Notes under the pieces: generated by a model
Seen by the model: the letters and a program-made list of their open reading frames with translations, nothing else
Database searches by the model: none
Told to the model about the DNA's origin: nothing
Position numbers and translations under genes: made by a program
Assembly: GCF_040643435.1 (NCBI RefSeq)
Contig: NZ_JBEYUH010000005.1
Location: 186,001 to 250,000, forward strand
Origin: Rhodococcus sp040643435
GTDB taxonomy: Bacteria > Actinomycetota > Actinomycetes > Mycobacteriales > Mycobacteriaceae
Length of the DNA: 64,000 nt
Direction: 5' to 3'
Shown here: one piece after another, positions 44,100-52,535 of the stretch
Numbering within the stretch: the first letter of the stretch is position 1
How the letters are laid out: each line of letters begins with the position of its first letter

Positions 44100-44109
44100 C
44101 ACACCTGGA

Positions 44110-45996
44110 CTACTTGTTACGGGCCTTCTCCCGCGACCGCGCTCGCGCACGGTCGGTCTGCGACAGGTGCAGCTTGCGCACCCGCACGATCTCGGGCGTG
44201 ACCTCGACGCACTCGTCGGCCGCGCAGAACTCCATCGCGCCTTCGAGGGTCAGCTCGATCGGCTTGGCGAGGGTCTCCATCACGTCCGCGGTGGAGGAGC
44301 GCATGTTCGTGAGCTTCTTCTCGCGGGTGACGTTGATGTCGAGGTCCTCGGCGCGCGGGTTGATCCCGACGACGTGGCCCTCGTAGGTGTCGCTGCCCGG
44401 CTCGACGAAGAAGGTGCCGCGGTCGGCGAGCTGGATCATCGCGAACGGGGTGACCGTGCCCGAGCGGTCGGACACGAGCGAACCGGTGTGGCGGGCACGG
44501 ATCTCGCCGGCCCACGGGGCGTAACCGTGGAAGACGGCGTTGGCGATGCCGGTGCCGCGAGTCTCGGTGAGGAAGTCCGTCCGGAAGCCGATCAGACCGC
44601 GCGACGGCACGATGAACTCCATACGGACCCACCCGGTGCCGTGGTTGGTCATCTGCACCATCTTGCCCTTGCGGGCTGCGAGCAGCTGGGTGATCGCACC
44701 GAGGTACTCCTCGGGGGTGTCGACGGTGAGCTCCTCGTAGGGCTCGTGCACCTTGCCGTCGACCTGCTTGGTGACCACCTGCGGCTTGCCCACGGTGAGC
44801 TCGAAGCCCTCGCGGCGCATCTGCTCGACGAGGATCGCCAGGGCGAGTTCCCCTCGGCCCTGGACCTCCCACGCGTCGGGTCGGCCGATGTCGAGCACGC
44901 GCAGCGACACGTTGCCGATGAGCTCGGAATCGAGGCGTGACTTGACCATGCGGGCGGTGAGCTTGTGCCCCTGCACGCGACCGACCAGCGGCGACGTGTT
45001 GGTGCCGATGGTCACCGAGATCGCCGGCTCGTCGACGGTGATGCGCGGAAGCGCGACGGGGTTCTCCGGATCGGCGAGCGTGTCGCCGATCATGATCTCG
45101 GGGATACCTGCCACGGCGACGATGTCACCGGCCACCGCGACATCGCCCGGCTGCCGGTCGACACCGACGGTCTTGAGCAGCTCGGTGATCTTGACGTTCT
45201 TGACGCCGTCCGCGTGCATCCATGCGACGGTCTGGCCCTTGCGCAGCTCACCCTGATGGATGCGCAGCAGGGCGAGGCGACCGAGGAACTCGGACGCGTC
45301 GAGGTTGGTGACGTGGGCCTGCAACGGCGCCGACGGATCACCCTTGGGTGCGGGGATGCACTCCATCAGCACGTCGAAGAGTTCGTCGAGGTTCTCCGCG
45401 TCGGGGACCTGGCCGTTCTCGGGCTGCTTCTTCGACGCCTTGCCCTCGCGGCCCGAGGCGTAGAGGACAGGCAGTTCGAGTGCGAGTTCGGCGGCCTCGG
45501 CGGCTTCGTCGTCGAGATCGGAAGCCAGGTCGAGCAGCAGCGTCTGGCTCTCCTCCACGACCTCGGCGATACGCGCGTCGGGCCGGTCGGTCTTGTTGAC
45601 CACGAGGATCACGGGCAGCGATGCGGCAAGCGCCTTGCGCAGCACGAATCGGGTCTGCGGCAGCGGCCCCTCGGAGGAGTCGACGAGCAGCACGACACCG
45701 TCGACCATGGACAGGCCGCGCTCGACCTCACCGCCGAAGTCGGCGTGGCCCGGGGTGTCGATGACGTTGATGACCGTGACGGTGCCGTCGGAGTGATGAC
45801 GGTGGACAGCGGTGTTCTTCGCGAGAATGGTGATGCCCTTCTCGCGTTCGAGGTCCCCCGAGTCCATGACACGGTCGACGAGTTCCGCACGTTCGGCGAA
45901 CGCGCCCGACTGGCGCAACATGGCGTCGACGAGAGTGGTCTTTCCGTGGTCGACGTGCGCCACGATGGCGACGTTCCGAAAATCAGCGGTGCTCAC
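44110..45996 (-). CDS. typA: Ribosome-associated GTPase TypA/BipA
   Basis: A 628-residue translational GTPase. GTG 45996 (STADFRNVAIVAHVDHGKTT) is preferred; GGAGAG lies upstream. G-motifs: AHVDHGKTT (P-loop), DTPGHADFGGEVER and NKTDRPD. EF-G-like domain III/V and the BipA-specific C-terminal domain (ARSREKARNK tail, RGLIGFRTDFLTETRGTG) follow. Functions in 50S biogenesis and stress or low-temperature growth. A strong terminator follows. Confidence 0.95.
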   Translation of the reverse strand: MSTADFRNVAIVAHVDHGKTTLVDAMLRQSGAFAERAELVDRVMDSGDLEREKGITILAKNTAVHRHHSDGTVTVINVIDTPGHADFGGEVERGLSMVDGVVLLVDSSEGPLPQTRFVLRKALAASLPVILVVNKTDRPDARIAEVVEESQTLLLDLASDLDDEAAEAAELALELPVLYASGREGKASKKQPENGQVPDAENLDELFDVLMECIPAPKGDPSAPLQAHVTNLDASEFLGRLALLRIHQGELRKGQTVAWMHADGVKNVKITELLKTVGVDRQPGDVAVAGDIVAVAGIPEIMIGDTLADPENPVALPRITVDEPAISVTIGTNTSPLVGRVQGHKLTARMVKSRLDSELIGNVSLRVLDIGRPDAWEVQGRGELALAILVEQMRREGFELTVGKPQVVTKQVDGKVHEPYEELTVDTPEEYLGAITQLLAARKGKMVQMTNHGTGWVRMEFIVPSRGLIGFRTDFLTETRGTGIANAVFHGYAPWAGEIRARHTGSLVSDRSGTVTPFAMIQLADRGTFFVEPGSDTYEGHVVGINPRAEDLDINVTREKKLTNMRSSTADVMETLAKPIELTLEGAMEFCAADECVEVTPEIVRVRKLHLSQTDRARARSREKARNK

Positions 45997-46356
45997 GCGA
46001 TAGCTCTCCTGGCTGTAGTCCGGCCACACGGCACTGGACCCGGTCGGCACCTCGCCCGTACGGCGTTCGTCTCGATGGCCGCGACGCGAGATTGCGAGCT
46101 ACCTGCCATGACCGGAATCGGCCCGCGCAGGCACTGCGGCCACAAGTACTTTACAGGTCGGCCGTGGGGCGCTGCGGCTGCCTCATACGATCGCCGCAGG
46201 TCGGCGCCGATCGGGGTGACGTTCGACACTCCTGCGGAGAGAGCAGTCGCCGAATCCGGGACCGCCTCGCCCCTTGGCGAAGAAGTAAGGGCACGCTAAG
46301 CTTCGTCGCGCGCCGGTGCCTCGGCCGCGCAGCTGGTCGGAAGGCAGGCGGGACAC
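45997..46356. other. 360-bp divergent intergenic region
   Basis: No protein-coding frame looks real here. The region carries the promoters of typA (leftwards) and the small Cys-rich gene (rightwards). An 8-bp palindrome AAGTACTT sits at 46144-46151, and on the minus strand TAAAGT just beside it resembles a -10 element. No riboswitch or RNA gene is recognised. Confidence 0.4.
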
Positions 46357-46533
46357 ATGGGGAAGGTGAAGGCGAGCAAGGTCGCCGGCCTGAAGCCGAA
46401 GAAGAAGTGCTGCCGCAAGAAGACGCGGTGCCTGAAATGTCCGGTCGTCGTCATGCGTATGAAGAAGGTCGAGAACGACGGCCTGAGCAAGAAGGAACTG
46501 CGCAAGTATCTCGACAAGGCCCGCGCCGCCTGA
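46357..46533 (+). CDS. Small basic Cys-rich protein (58 aa)
   Basis: A 58-residue protein with ATG 46357 and GGCGGG upstream. Sequence features: a Lys-rich start (GKVKASKVAGLKPKKK), a Cys pair and CxxC (CCRKKTRCLKCP) forming a possible zinc knuckle, VVVMRMKK and a helical LSKKELRKYLDKARAA tail. Very basic, which suggests nucleic-acid or ribosome binding. It lies beside typA and is convergent with mutT2 (10 bp gap). I know of related small proteins in mycolata but not a function. Confidence 0.65.
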   Translation: MGKVKASKVAGLKPKKKCCRKKTRCLKCPVVVMRMKKVENDGLSKKELRKYLDKARAA

Positions 46534-46543
46534 CCACCCTCCG

Positions 46544-46966
46544 TCACCGCTCCAGATGCCGCCGCAGATCGGGAATCCACGCACGGTCCGCGGGTACCAG
46601 ATCCATGCGGTCGAGTTCGTCCGCGTCGACCCATCGTAAAGCCGAGTGATCCAGCGGCTCGGGAACACCGGAGACGAGTTCGACCCGGTACGCACACAAC
46701 TCGCGACCCCCGGCCAGCGGCACCGCCGGCCCGAGGCGTTCCGCCCCACGAACCTCGACGCCGAGTTCTTCCCGCAGCTCCCGCGCCAGAGCAGCCTCCA
46801 CGCTCTCTCCCGGTTCGGCTTTGCCGCCGGGCAGTTCCCACAGGCCCGCGAGGTGGGTGGGCCTGGTGCGCCGAGCGAGCAACACGCGCCCGTCCCGGAT
46901 GACGGCGCCCGCCACGACGTGGCCCTCGGGCGCGGGTGTACTCGCAGACGGTGTGCTTGCAGACAT
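46544..46966 (-). CDS. mutT2: Nudix hydrolase MutT2
   Basis: A 140-residue Nudix enzyme. The Nudix box is GGKAEPGESVEAALARELRE plus ELGV (~50-72), with all catalytic Glu present. GLWELPGGKAEPG and RRTRPTHLAGLW match MutT-type pyrophosphatases. Mycobacterial MutT2 hydrolyses dCTP, 5-methyl-dCTP and 8-oxo-dGTP. Start taken at ATG 46966; ATG 46975 and 46993 are alternatives in the frame, close to the divergent phhB start. Confidence 0.85.
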   Translation of the reverse strand: MSASTPSASTPAPEGHVVAGAVIRDGRVLLARRTRPTHLAGLWELPGGKAEPGESVEAALARELREELGVEVRGAERLGPAVPLAGGRELCAYRVELVSGVPEPLDHSALRWVDADELDRMDLVPADRAWIPDLRRHLER

Positions 46967-46991
46967 GGCCTGCATCGTCTCAGAATGAGGC

Positions 46992-47288
46992 ATGTCACAG
47001 CTGCTGACGGACGGGGAGATCGACGCCGTGCTGGCCGAGTTGCCGCACTGGCGTCGCGCGGGAGGATCCCTGGTCCGCACGATCGAGGCACCGACCTTCC
47101 CCGACGCCATCGCCCTCGTGGACAGAGTCGCCGTCGTCGCCGAGGACGCGAACCATCATCCGGATATCGACATCAGGTGGCGGAAGGTGACCTTCGCCTT
47201 GAGCACGCATTCCGCCGGTGGAATCACGGAGTCGGATCCGGCGCTTGCGCGTCGGATCGACGAGGAGGCTCGACGCTCGGGTCTGTAG
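46992..47288 (+). CDS. phhB: Pterin-4a-carbinolamine dehydratase PhhB
   Basis: A 98-residue PCD/DCoH protein with the family motif EDANHHPDIDIRWRKVTFALSTHSAGGIT (shown in parts: NHHPDID, LSTHSAGG), containing the catalytic His pair. It dehydrates 4a-hydroxytetrahydropterin. No phenylalanine hydroxylase gene is nearby; actinobacteria often keep it for molybdopterin or folate-related roles. ATG 46992, divergent from mutT2 by 25 bp. The 3' end overlaps pimE by 65 nt on the opposite strand. Confidence 0.88.
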   Translation: MSQLLTDGEIDAVLAELPHWRRAGGSLVRTIEAPTFPDAIALVDRVAVVAEDANHHPDIDIRWRKVTFALSTHSAGGITESDPALARRIDEEARRSGL

Positions 47289-48498
47289 CAGGCCACTCGA
47301 CGCGTTCCCGGCGTCCGGCGACGATCACGACTGCATACACGGCGAGGACCCCGACCAGGTTGACCGCGCCCAGCCAGGCGAGCGGAGCGGGACGTTCGAC
47401 ATCCCAGATCGAGTCCTGCGCAGTGCTGAGCACCCACGGCACACCGACCAACGTGACGACAGCCCAGCATCCGGCGACGACCCGGGCTGCGCGCATCCGG
47501 GAGATCGGGCCGTAGACCAGCCACAACAGCAGCGGAACCACCCACACCCAGTGGTGAACCCACGAGATCGGCGATACGAGCAGACCGAACAACTGCACGA
47601 TCAGCAGCGTGCCGAGGCGGTCGCTCGTTCCGTCCGGCAGCGGTCGGAGCGACCGCCACGCCACGAACGCGAGCGCGGCGCAGACGGCGGCACCGAGCAT
47701 CCACACCGGGCCGAGTCCCACGTCCTCACCGGCAATGCGGCTCAGCGCTCCGCGCAGCGACTGGTTCCACACCGAGACGACCGGACCGATGCGATCTGCG
47801 TCGCCGAAGAGCGAACCGAAATAGGTGCCCGCTTGCGAACCGAGTACGAGCAGGCTCACCAGGACGGTCGCGACGAACACGACCGCTGAGAACACCGCCT
47901 CCCGCCACCGCCGTTGCGCCAGGAAGTACAGCCCGGTGATCGCCGGCGTCAGCTTGATGCCCGCGAGCATGCCGACGAGACCGCCCGACCACCACCAGCG
48001 GGTGCTGCGCACCGCGAGCATGACGCCGAGGACGAGGAAGACGTTGATCTGCCCGTAGTCGAGGGTGGTGCGTACTGGCTCCGTCCAGATGCCCACCGCT
48101 GTCCACACCATCGCGATACCTGCCCACGACCGACTGCGGGCCCGCGCCCCCATCAGGAGTTCGAGGCCGATCCACACCACGGCGAACAGTGCAGCAATGG
48201 TGAGCAACTGCCACGCCACCCCCACGACACCGAACGGGAGCAGGTGCAACGGGAGGAAGACGAGCGCAGCGAAGGGCGGATAGGTGAACGGAAGGGGAAA
48301 GTCCGGAGTCTCCTCCGAGTACGTGAAGCCGTAGAGATTCCCCTGCAGCAGTGCGGCGGATCCCTCGACGTAGACGTGCAGGTCGACGAGATTCATCCCA
48401 TTGGGCGTAAGGAGATTCCAGGCCATCCGGATGACGACGGACAGCGTCAGGAACGCCGCGCACCACCACATCCGGTGCGAAGGAAACCCTCGTGGCAC
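47224..48498 (-). CDS. pimE: Polyprenol-phosphate-mannose mannosyltransferase PimE
   Basis: A 424-residue GT-C glycosyltransferase (GT87/DUF2029) with about ten membrane helices. Asp39 in the first external loop (NLVDLHVYVEGSAALLQG) matches the catalytic Asp of mycobacterial PimE. FTYPPFAALVFLPL and YGQINVFLVLGVML are family marks. It adds the fifth mannose in polar PIMs from polyprenol-phosphate-mannose. Genetically tied to lpqW, 4 kb away. 3' overlap with phhB 65 nt. Confidence 0.88.
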   Translation of the reverse strand: MPRGFPSHRMWWCAAFLTLSVVIRMAWNLLTPNGMNLVDLHVYVEGSAALLQGNLYGFTYSEETPDFPLPFTYPPFAALVFLPLHLLPFGVVGVAWQLLTIAALFAVVWIGLELLMGARARSRSWAGIAMVWTAVGIWTEPVRTTLDYGQINVFLVLGVMLAVRSTRWWWSGGLVGMLAGIKLTPAITGLYFLAQRRWREAVFSAVVFVATVLVSLLVLGSQAGTYFGSLFGDADRIGPVVSVWNQSLRGALSRIAGEDVGLGPVWMLGAAVCAALAFVAWRSLRPLPDGTSDRLGTLLIVQLFGLLVSPISWVHHWVWVVPLLLWLVYGPISRMRAARVVAGCWAVVTLVGVPWVLSTAQDSIWDVERPAPLAWLGAVNLVGVLAVYAVVIVAGRRERVEWPATDPSVEPPRRSDAQAPDPTP

Positions 48499-48831
48499 TG
48501 CGGTGCGGCCTCTCCCGTCGAACGTCCGTCCGGTGAACCGGACCCGGCGAACGAGGTTACCGGTCGGATGGGATCAGATCGAACCGGAGTTCACTCCCGT
48601 AACGATTTCATCTACAGTCACAATCTTCTCAGCTCGGGCGCGTTATCGTCGACACGTCCCGAAGAACGGAACGTCCGCTGGCTACAATCCCGAACGACCG
48701 ACGGGCGCGCCAATTCCGAAACGGCAGGCTTGTCCCGTATGCGGGGGGTCCATAGAGTGTCTCCTCGAGCCGTCAGCACCCGACCGTTCGTCCCGAACGT
48801 CCGGATGCTTCAACGACAAGGATGGGGAACA
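48499..48831. other. 333-bp intergenic region upstream of exported protein
   Basis: No convincing gene. It contains the divergent promoters of pimE (leftwards) and the secreted protein (rightwards). TACAAT at 48683-48688 resembles a -10 hexamer for the rightward gene, but no matching -35 is clear. AT content is higher around 48600-48640 than in flanking genes, fitting a promoter region. Confidence 0.35.
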
Positions 48832-49683
48832 GTGCTTCGTACTCGAGGAATGCGACGGGCGCTCACGCTGTGTGCACTCACCGCCGCCGCGGGATTGGCC
48901 GTGCCTACGCAGGCCCTCGCGCAACCGGCGCCGCCCGCGTTGCCGGATCTGGCAGGGCTCGTCGAGCTGCCCCAGTTCGAGGTTCCCGCCGATCTGTCCG
49001 TCGAGTCGTTGACCGACCTGCTCGCCGGAGTCCGGGCCGACTCCGAGGAGGTCGAGGCCCTGGCTTCCCTCGCCCCTGCGATCCTCGGTGCCGCGGCGGG
49101 TCCCGCCGACGTTGCCGACGGCAAGAACGATCTGCTGGCGCAGGCCAAGGAGCTACTGGCGAACTCCGAACTCCCCGAGTCGGTGAAGAGCACACTCGAG
49201 CGGGTCATCACCTTCCTCGACGGCAGCGGTGGCGGCGGACCCGAGATCCCAGATCCCGGCACCGTGGCGATTTCCCAGTTCCTGTACCCGACCATCGGCC
49301 AGGACTGCATCGGCGACGGTCAGGACTCGGTGGGCACCGCCCTCGCGGTCGCGGGCCCGTCCAAGCTTCCGCCGCCCGGCCCGGCCGCAGGGCAGACCGG
49401 CTTCGTGTTCACCGCGCTTGGTACCGCACCTGCAGCCTCGACCCAGGCCCAGCCGCTCACGCTCAGCTGGATCAACGTGTCCAACGGGCGTACGGGGACG
49501 CAGCCGCTCACCAACGACGCGCAGATCAATCCCGACGGCCCGACCACGTTGAGCGCGATCGCCGACACGGGGTCCGGACAGGTCCTCGCCGTGATCTCCG
49601 GCGGCATTACCACCCAGGAGGAGGGCGAGGATGCACGCTCGTGCAGCTTCCTGCCTACCGTGGGTCTGGTGGCGGTTCCCTGA
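48832..49683 (+). CDS. Secreted Ala/Pro-rich protein (Rv1157c/Rv1158c-like)
   Basis: A 283-residue exported protein with GTG 48832, AAGGATGGGG upstream, and a signal peptide ending at about TQALA-Q (residue 30). A helical region with Leu/Pro repeats (~30-140) is followed by an Ala/Thr/Pro-rich beta region (~145-283) with two Cys (GQDCIGDG and RSCSFLP) that could pair. Located just after pimE, as are the Ala/Pro-rich secreted genes of mycobacteria. Function unknown; cell-wall or extracellular. Confidence 0.75.
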   Translation: MLRTRGMRRALTLCALTAAAGLAVPTQALAQPAPPALPDLAGLVELPQFEVPADLSVESLTDLLAGVRADSEEVEALASLAPAILGAAAGPADVADGKNDLLAQAKELLANSELPESVKSTLERVITFLDGSGGGGPEIPDPGTVAISQFLYPTIGQDCIGDGQDSVGTALAVAGPSKLPPPGPAAGQTGFVFTALGTAPAASTQAQPLTLSWINVSNGRTGTQPLTNDAQINPDGPTTLSAIADTGSGQVLAVISGGITTQEEGEDARSCSFLPTVGLVAVP

Positions 49684-49709
49684 TCTTCGAAAAGTTTCGG
49701 AGCCTGCAC

Positions 49710-49742
49710 CGAGGCCGTCGGGAACACCTCCCGGCGGCCTCG
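49710..49742 (+). terminator. Strong terminator after the secreted-protein gene
   Basis: A 14-bp stem with one G-T pair (49710-49723 with 49729-49742), loop ACACC and a following T-rich GTCGTTTCTTCC. It begins 27 nt after the stop. A rho-independent form is clear. Confidence 0.72.
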
Positions 49743-49785
49743 GTCGTTTCTTCCCTCGCGCCTACCGCGCGTGATAGACCGGATC

Positions 49786-50118
49786 ATGGCCTTCACCGCT
49801 TCTCGCACCTCGTCGAAGTCCGTGCTCTCCCACCGGTCGATACTCTCGATCGCATCCGAGCGGTCGATTCTCTCCATCGGTTCCTCGTATTCCATCCTCT
49901 CGATCGGTAGCTGCGGATCGATCCTGGCGATCGGCTCCGTGGGATCGGTCGGCTCCGCGCTGTCCTCGCTCTCGTTCGCAAGTCTCGGTTCTGCGCTTTC
50001 CGGCCTGTCGCGGTGGTCGCTGCTGTCGTGGCGCGGCGTTCGCTCCGCTCCCGACGAGCACCCGCGGTTCTCCATCACCGTCGACGAATCCGAACCCGAC
50101 CGGCATTGTCAATGCTGA
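49786..50118 (+). CDS. Ser/Ile/Leu-repeat (SILSIGS) protein, uncertain strand
   Basis: A 110-residue ORF with ATG 49786 (an in-frame GTG lies at 49771). Residues ~18-60 are four or five copies of a nine-residue unit SILSIGSxx, then SVGSALSSLSFASLGSALSG, a Trp-containing segment and a hydrophilic tail. The regular SxLSIGS pattern suggests a beta-solenoid or amyloid-like fold. The opposite strand is also open over the whole locus (49320-50078) and reads as acidic EPMERID-type repeats with shared wobble positions, so the coding strand is not proven. No strong ribosome site is seen on either strand. Confidence 0.4.
   Translation: MAFTASRTSSKSVLSHRSILSIASERSILSIGSSYSILSIGSCGSILAIGSVGSVGSALSSLSFASLGSALSGLSRWSLLSWRGVRSAPDEHPRFSITVDESEPDRHCQC
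49837..49959 (+). repeat. 27-nt tandem repeat, four full copies plus a partial
   Basis: Units at 49837-49863, 49864-49890, 49891-49917 and 49918-49944, then a 15-nt partial. Each begins TCGATnCTCTCGATCGG or close to it and encodes nine residues. Third positions vary while the TCxATCCT core is kept, which implies selection on protein rather than recent duplication. Confidence 0.75.
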
Positions 50119-50273
50119 CGCGGGATGCCACGCGAAGGATGAGGCGAGTCCGGCCCGCCGGAAAGCATTAGGGGTCAACGGCCTTCCCGTGTTACACACG
50201 ATGGGCAGCGTCGTTCGTACCGCACACAAATTGTCGTCGGCCGCGTCACCCCGGCCCCGGACCCAGGAGCCGC

Positions 50274-51704
50274 ATGGCCGTCGAGACACCGCTATCCACC
50301 CGCGAGGTTCCTGCTCCACGCGGCATCGTGCCGGTACTCGCGACCGTCGGTATCGGCGTCGCACTGATGCAGACGCTGATCGTCCCGATCCTGCCTCGCC
50401 TTCCTGTGCTCGTCGGCGCAACACCGGACAACACCTCGTGGGCAGTAACTGCCACACTCCTTGCCGGCGCAGTCGTCACCCCGATCAGCGGCCGTCTCGG
50501 CGACATGTTCGGCAAACGCCGGATGCTGCTCGTCTCGCTCTCGATGATGGTGCTCGGCTCGGCGGTGTGTGCGCTCTCGTCGACCCTCGTCCCGCTCGTG
50601 CTCGGCCGCACTCTCCAAGGTGCAGCGGTCGGCGCCATCCCACTCGGCATCGCGATACTGCGCGACGAGTTGCCGCCGCGGCAACTACCGAGCGCGATGG
50701 CCACGATCAGCGCGACCATGGGGGTGGGAGGAGCGATCGGCCTGCCCGTCGCAGCCTTCGTCGCACAGATGACCGACTGGCACATGCTGTTCGTCGCATC
50801 CCTCCTACTCGGGTGTGTCTGCATCGCCGCCGTCCTGCTGATCGTTCCGGAATCGCCGCGCCGGAGTCCGGGACGCTTCGACTTCGCGGGTGCCCTCATG
50901 CTCTCCGCCGCTCTCGTGCTGCTGCTGTTACCGGTGACGAAAGGCAACGAGTGGGGCTGGACGTCGCCGATCACCCTCGGCATGTTCGCCGGAGCGGTCG
51001 TGGTGTTCCTCGGCTGGGGACTCTACGAACTACGCGTGGAACGGCCCCTCGTGGATCTTCGGGTGTCCGCGCGCCGTCCGGTGCTCACGACGAACCTGGC
51101 CTCGGTGGCGCTGGGCTTCGCGATGTACTCGAACGTGCTCGCCTTCCCTCAGTTGCTGATGGCACCGCCGGAGACGGGCTACGGCTTCGGGCAGACGATG
51201 GTCGCAGCCGGGGTGGCGCTCGCCCCGTCGGGACTGGTGATGATGGCGCTGTCACCCGTCTCCGCGCGCATCACGACGCGCTTCGGTGCGCGCGTGACCC
51301 TGGCCTGCGGCGCCGCCCTCGTGGGACTCGGTTATCTGACGGTATATGTGCTGTACCAGGAGCTCTGGCACATCATCGGCGCATCGATGCTCATCGGTGC
51401 GGGTGTCGGCCTCGCCTATGCCGCGATGCCCGCGCTCATCATGGCCGCGGTGCCGCTGCGCGAGTCGGCTGCGGCCAACAGCCTGAACACCTTGATGCGC
51501 TCGATCGGCACCACGAGCGCAGCCGCAGTGGTGGGAGTCATGCTCGCCGCGATGACCCAGCGCATCGGCGACTCCGTCGTGCCCGCCCTCGAAGGCTTTC
51601 GCGCGAGCTTCCTGCTCGCCGTCGGCGCGGCCGTGGTGGCATTGGTGTTCACCGCACTCATCCCGCGGCCGGGACCGGTCAACCGCCGCGTCGGCGACGC
51701 TTAG
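50274..51704 (+). CDS. MFS drug/metabolite exporter (DHA2-like)
   Basis: A 476-residue transporter with AGGAG 4 nt before ATG 50274 and about 14 hydrophobic helices. MFS marks are GRLGDMFGKRRML (loop 2-3, motif A) and GRTLQGAAVGAIPLGIAILRD (motif C-like region). Likely drug/proton antiporter of the DHA2 type, substrate unknown. The 3' end overlaps the DUF1906 gene by 4 nt. Confidence 0.85.
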   Translation: MAVETPLSTREVPAPRGIVPVLATVGIGVALMQTLIVPILPRLPVLVGATPDNTSWAVTATLLAGAVVTPISGRLGDMFGKRRMLLVSLSMMVLGSAVCALSSTLVPLVLGRTLQGAAVGAIPLGIAILRDELPPRQLPSAMATISATMGVGGAIGLPVAAFVAQMTDWHMLFVASLLLGCVCIAAVLLIVPESPRRSPGRFDFAGALMLSAALVLLLLPVTKGNEWGWTSPITLGMFAGAVVVFLGWGLYELRVERPLVDLRVSARRPVLTTNLASVALGFAMYSNVLAFPQLLMAPPETGYGFGQTMVAAGVALAPSGLVMMALSPVSARITTRFGARVTLACGAALVGLGYLTVYVLYQELWHIIGASMLIGAGVGLAYAAMPALIMAAVPLRESAAANSLNTLMRSIGTTSAAAVVGVMLAAMTQRIGDSVVPALEGFRASFLLAVGAAVVALVFTALIPRPGPVNRRVGDA

Positions 51705-52423
51705 CCTTCAGCGAGCGACCACTGGCCGTAGTCCGCCGTGAGCACATGGTTGACGTCGATACCGATGCCGTCGATCTCGCCGCCGCTCACCTGGTGCAGA
51801 TTCGCCCGCGGGTGCACGTAGCCCTTGGGCGTGCCCCAGTTGTGCTGCCAGTAGAAGGCCCCCAGCGAGATCGCCGATGCCCACTCGATGGTCGGCGAAT
51901 TGGCGTACACCCCCAGGTTCGCCGGCCCCACCACTTCCTGCCATCCCAGCAGATACGGCACGATCTGGGTCGTGAACTGCGCGAAGTTCGGATTGTCGTC
52001 GATCGAGGCGTAGATGGGCCTGTTCTCCGGCCCGCCCGCCGCCCGGTGGAGTTCGAGGCCACGCCGGGCATGCTTCAGGCCTGCTTCGTAGCCGCCGAGC
52101 CAGTCGGCCGTCTCTGCTCTGCCGAACTGATAGCAGGAGACGACCTCGAGACCGCTGTCGATCAGCGCGTCTGCCTCCGACCCCGTGAGCGGTTTGGCTC
52201 GCATCCACGCGGCTTCGGGTCGCGGATCGGAGACGTACCGGATGGCACCGATGTGCCCGGCGGCACGGATCGAGGCGGGCGACGGCACTGCGGCCGAGTA
52301 GTCGACGATGGTGCCGAGCACCTCGCGTCCCTGTGCCAGGCCGGGTGCGCCGAGCGCAGAGATCAACGCGACGCCCGATCCGAGCGTCGCGTACCTCAAC
52401 ATGTCCCGCCGCGAGAGGGTCAT
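51701..52423 (-). CDS. Tat-exported DUF1906 glycoside-hydrolase-like protein
   Basis: A 240-residue protein with a twin-arginine signal (TLSRRDMLRYATLGSG, cleavage after about residue 31) and a DUF1906 TIM-barrel domain (GTIVDYSAAVPSP, RPIYASIDDNPNFAQFTTQ, FYWQHNWG, GIGIDVNHV). Similar to Rv2525c, a Tat substrate resembling peptidoglycan-active hydrolases. Glu/Asp residues in SIDDN and the final DVN could be catalytic. The TatB gene lies at 10056-10460. Probable role in cell-wall modification. Confidence 0.82.
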   Translation of the reverse strand: MTLSRRDMLRYATLGSGVALISALGAPGLAQGREVLGTIVDYSAAVPSPASIRAAGHIGAIRYVSDPRPEAAWMRAKPLTGSEADALIDSGLEVVSCYQFGRAETADWLGGYEAGLKHARRGLELHRAAGGPENRPIYASIDDNPNFAQFTTQIVPYLLGWQEVVGPANLGVYANSPTIEWASAISLGAFYWQHNWGTPKGYVHPRANLHQVSGGEIDGIGIDVNHVLTADYGQWSLAEG

Positions 52424-52535
52424 CGAGTCTCCTCCGTGTCACCGTGCGTGTACCTGCCGTATTGCACCACACCCACAGGTGCCCCACAGGCCACAACGGA
52501 GAAATTCGACGTCCTCCTCACGCCCCGGCGAGTGT

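Noticed and set aside
46992..47288. phhB as a shadow of pimE
   Set aside because: The overlap is only 65 nt at the 3' ends, and PhhB has the intact NHHPDID motif, so both genes are real.
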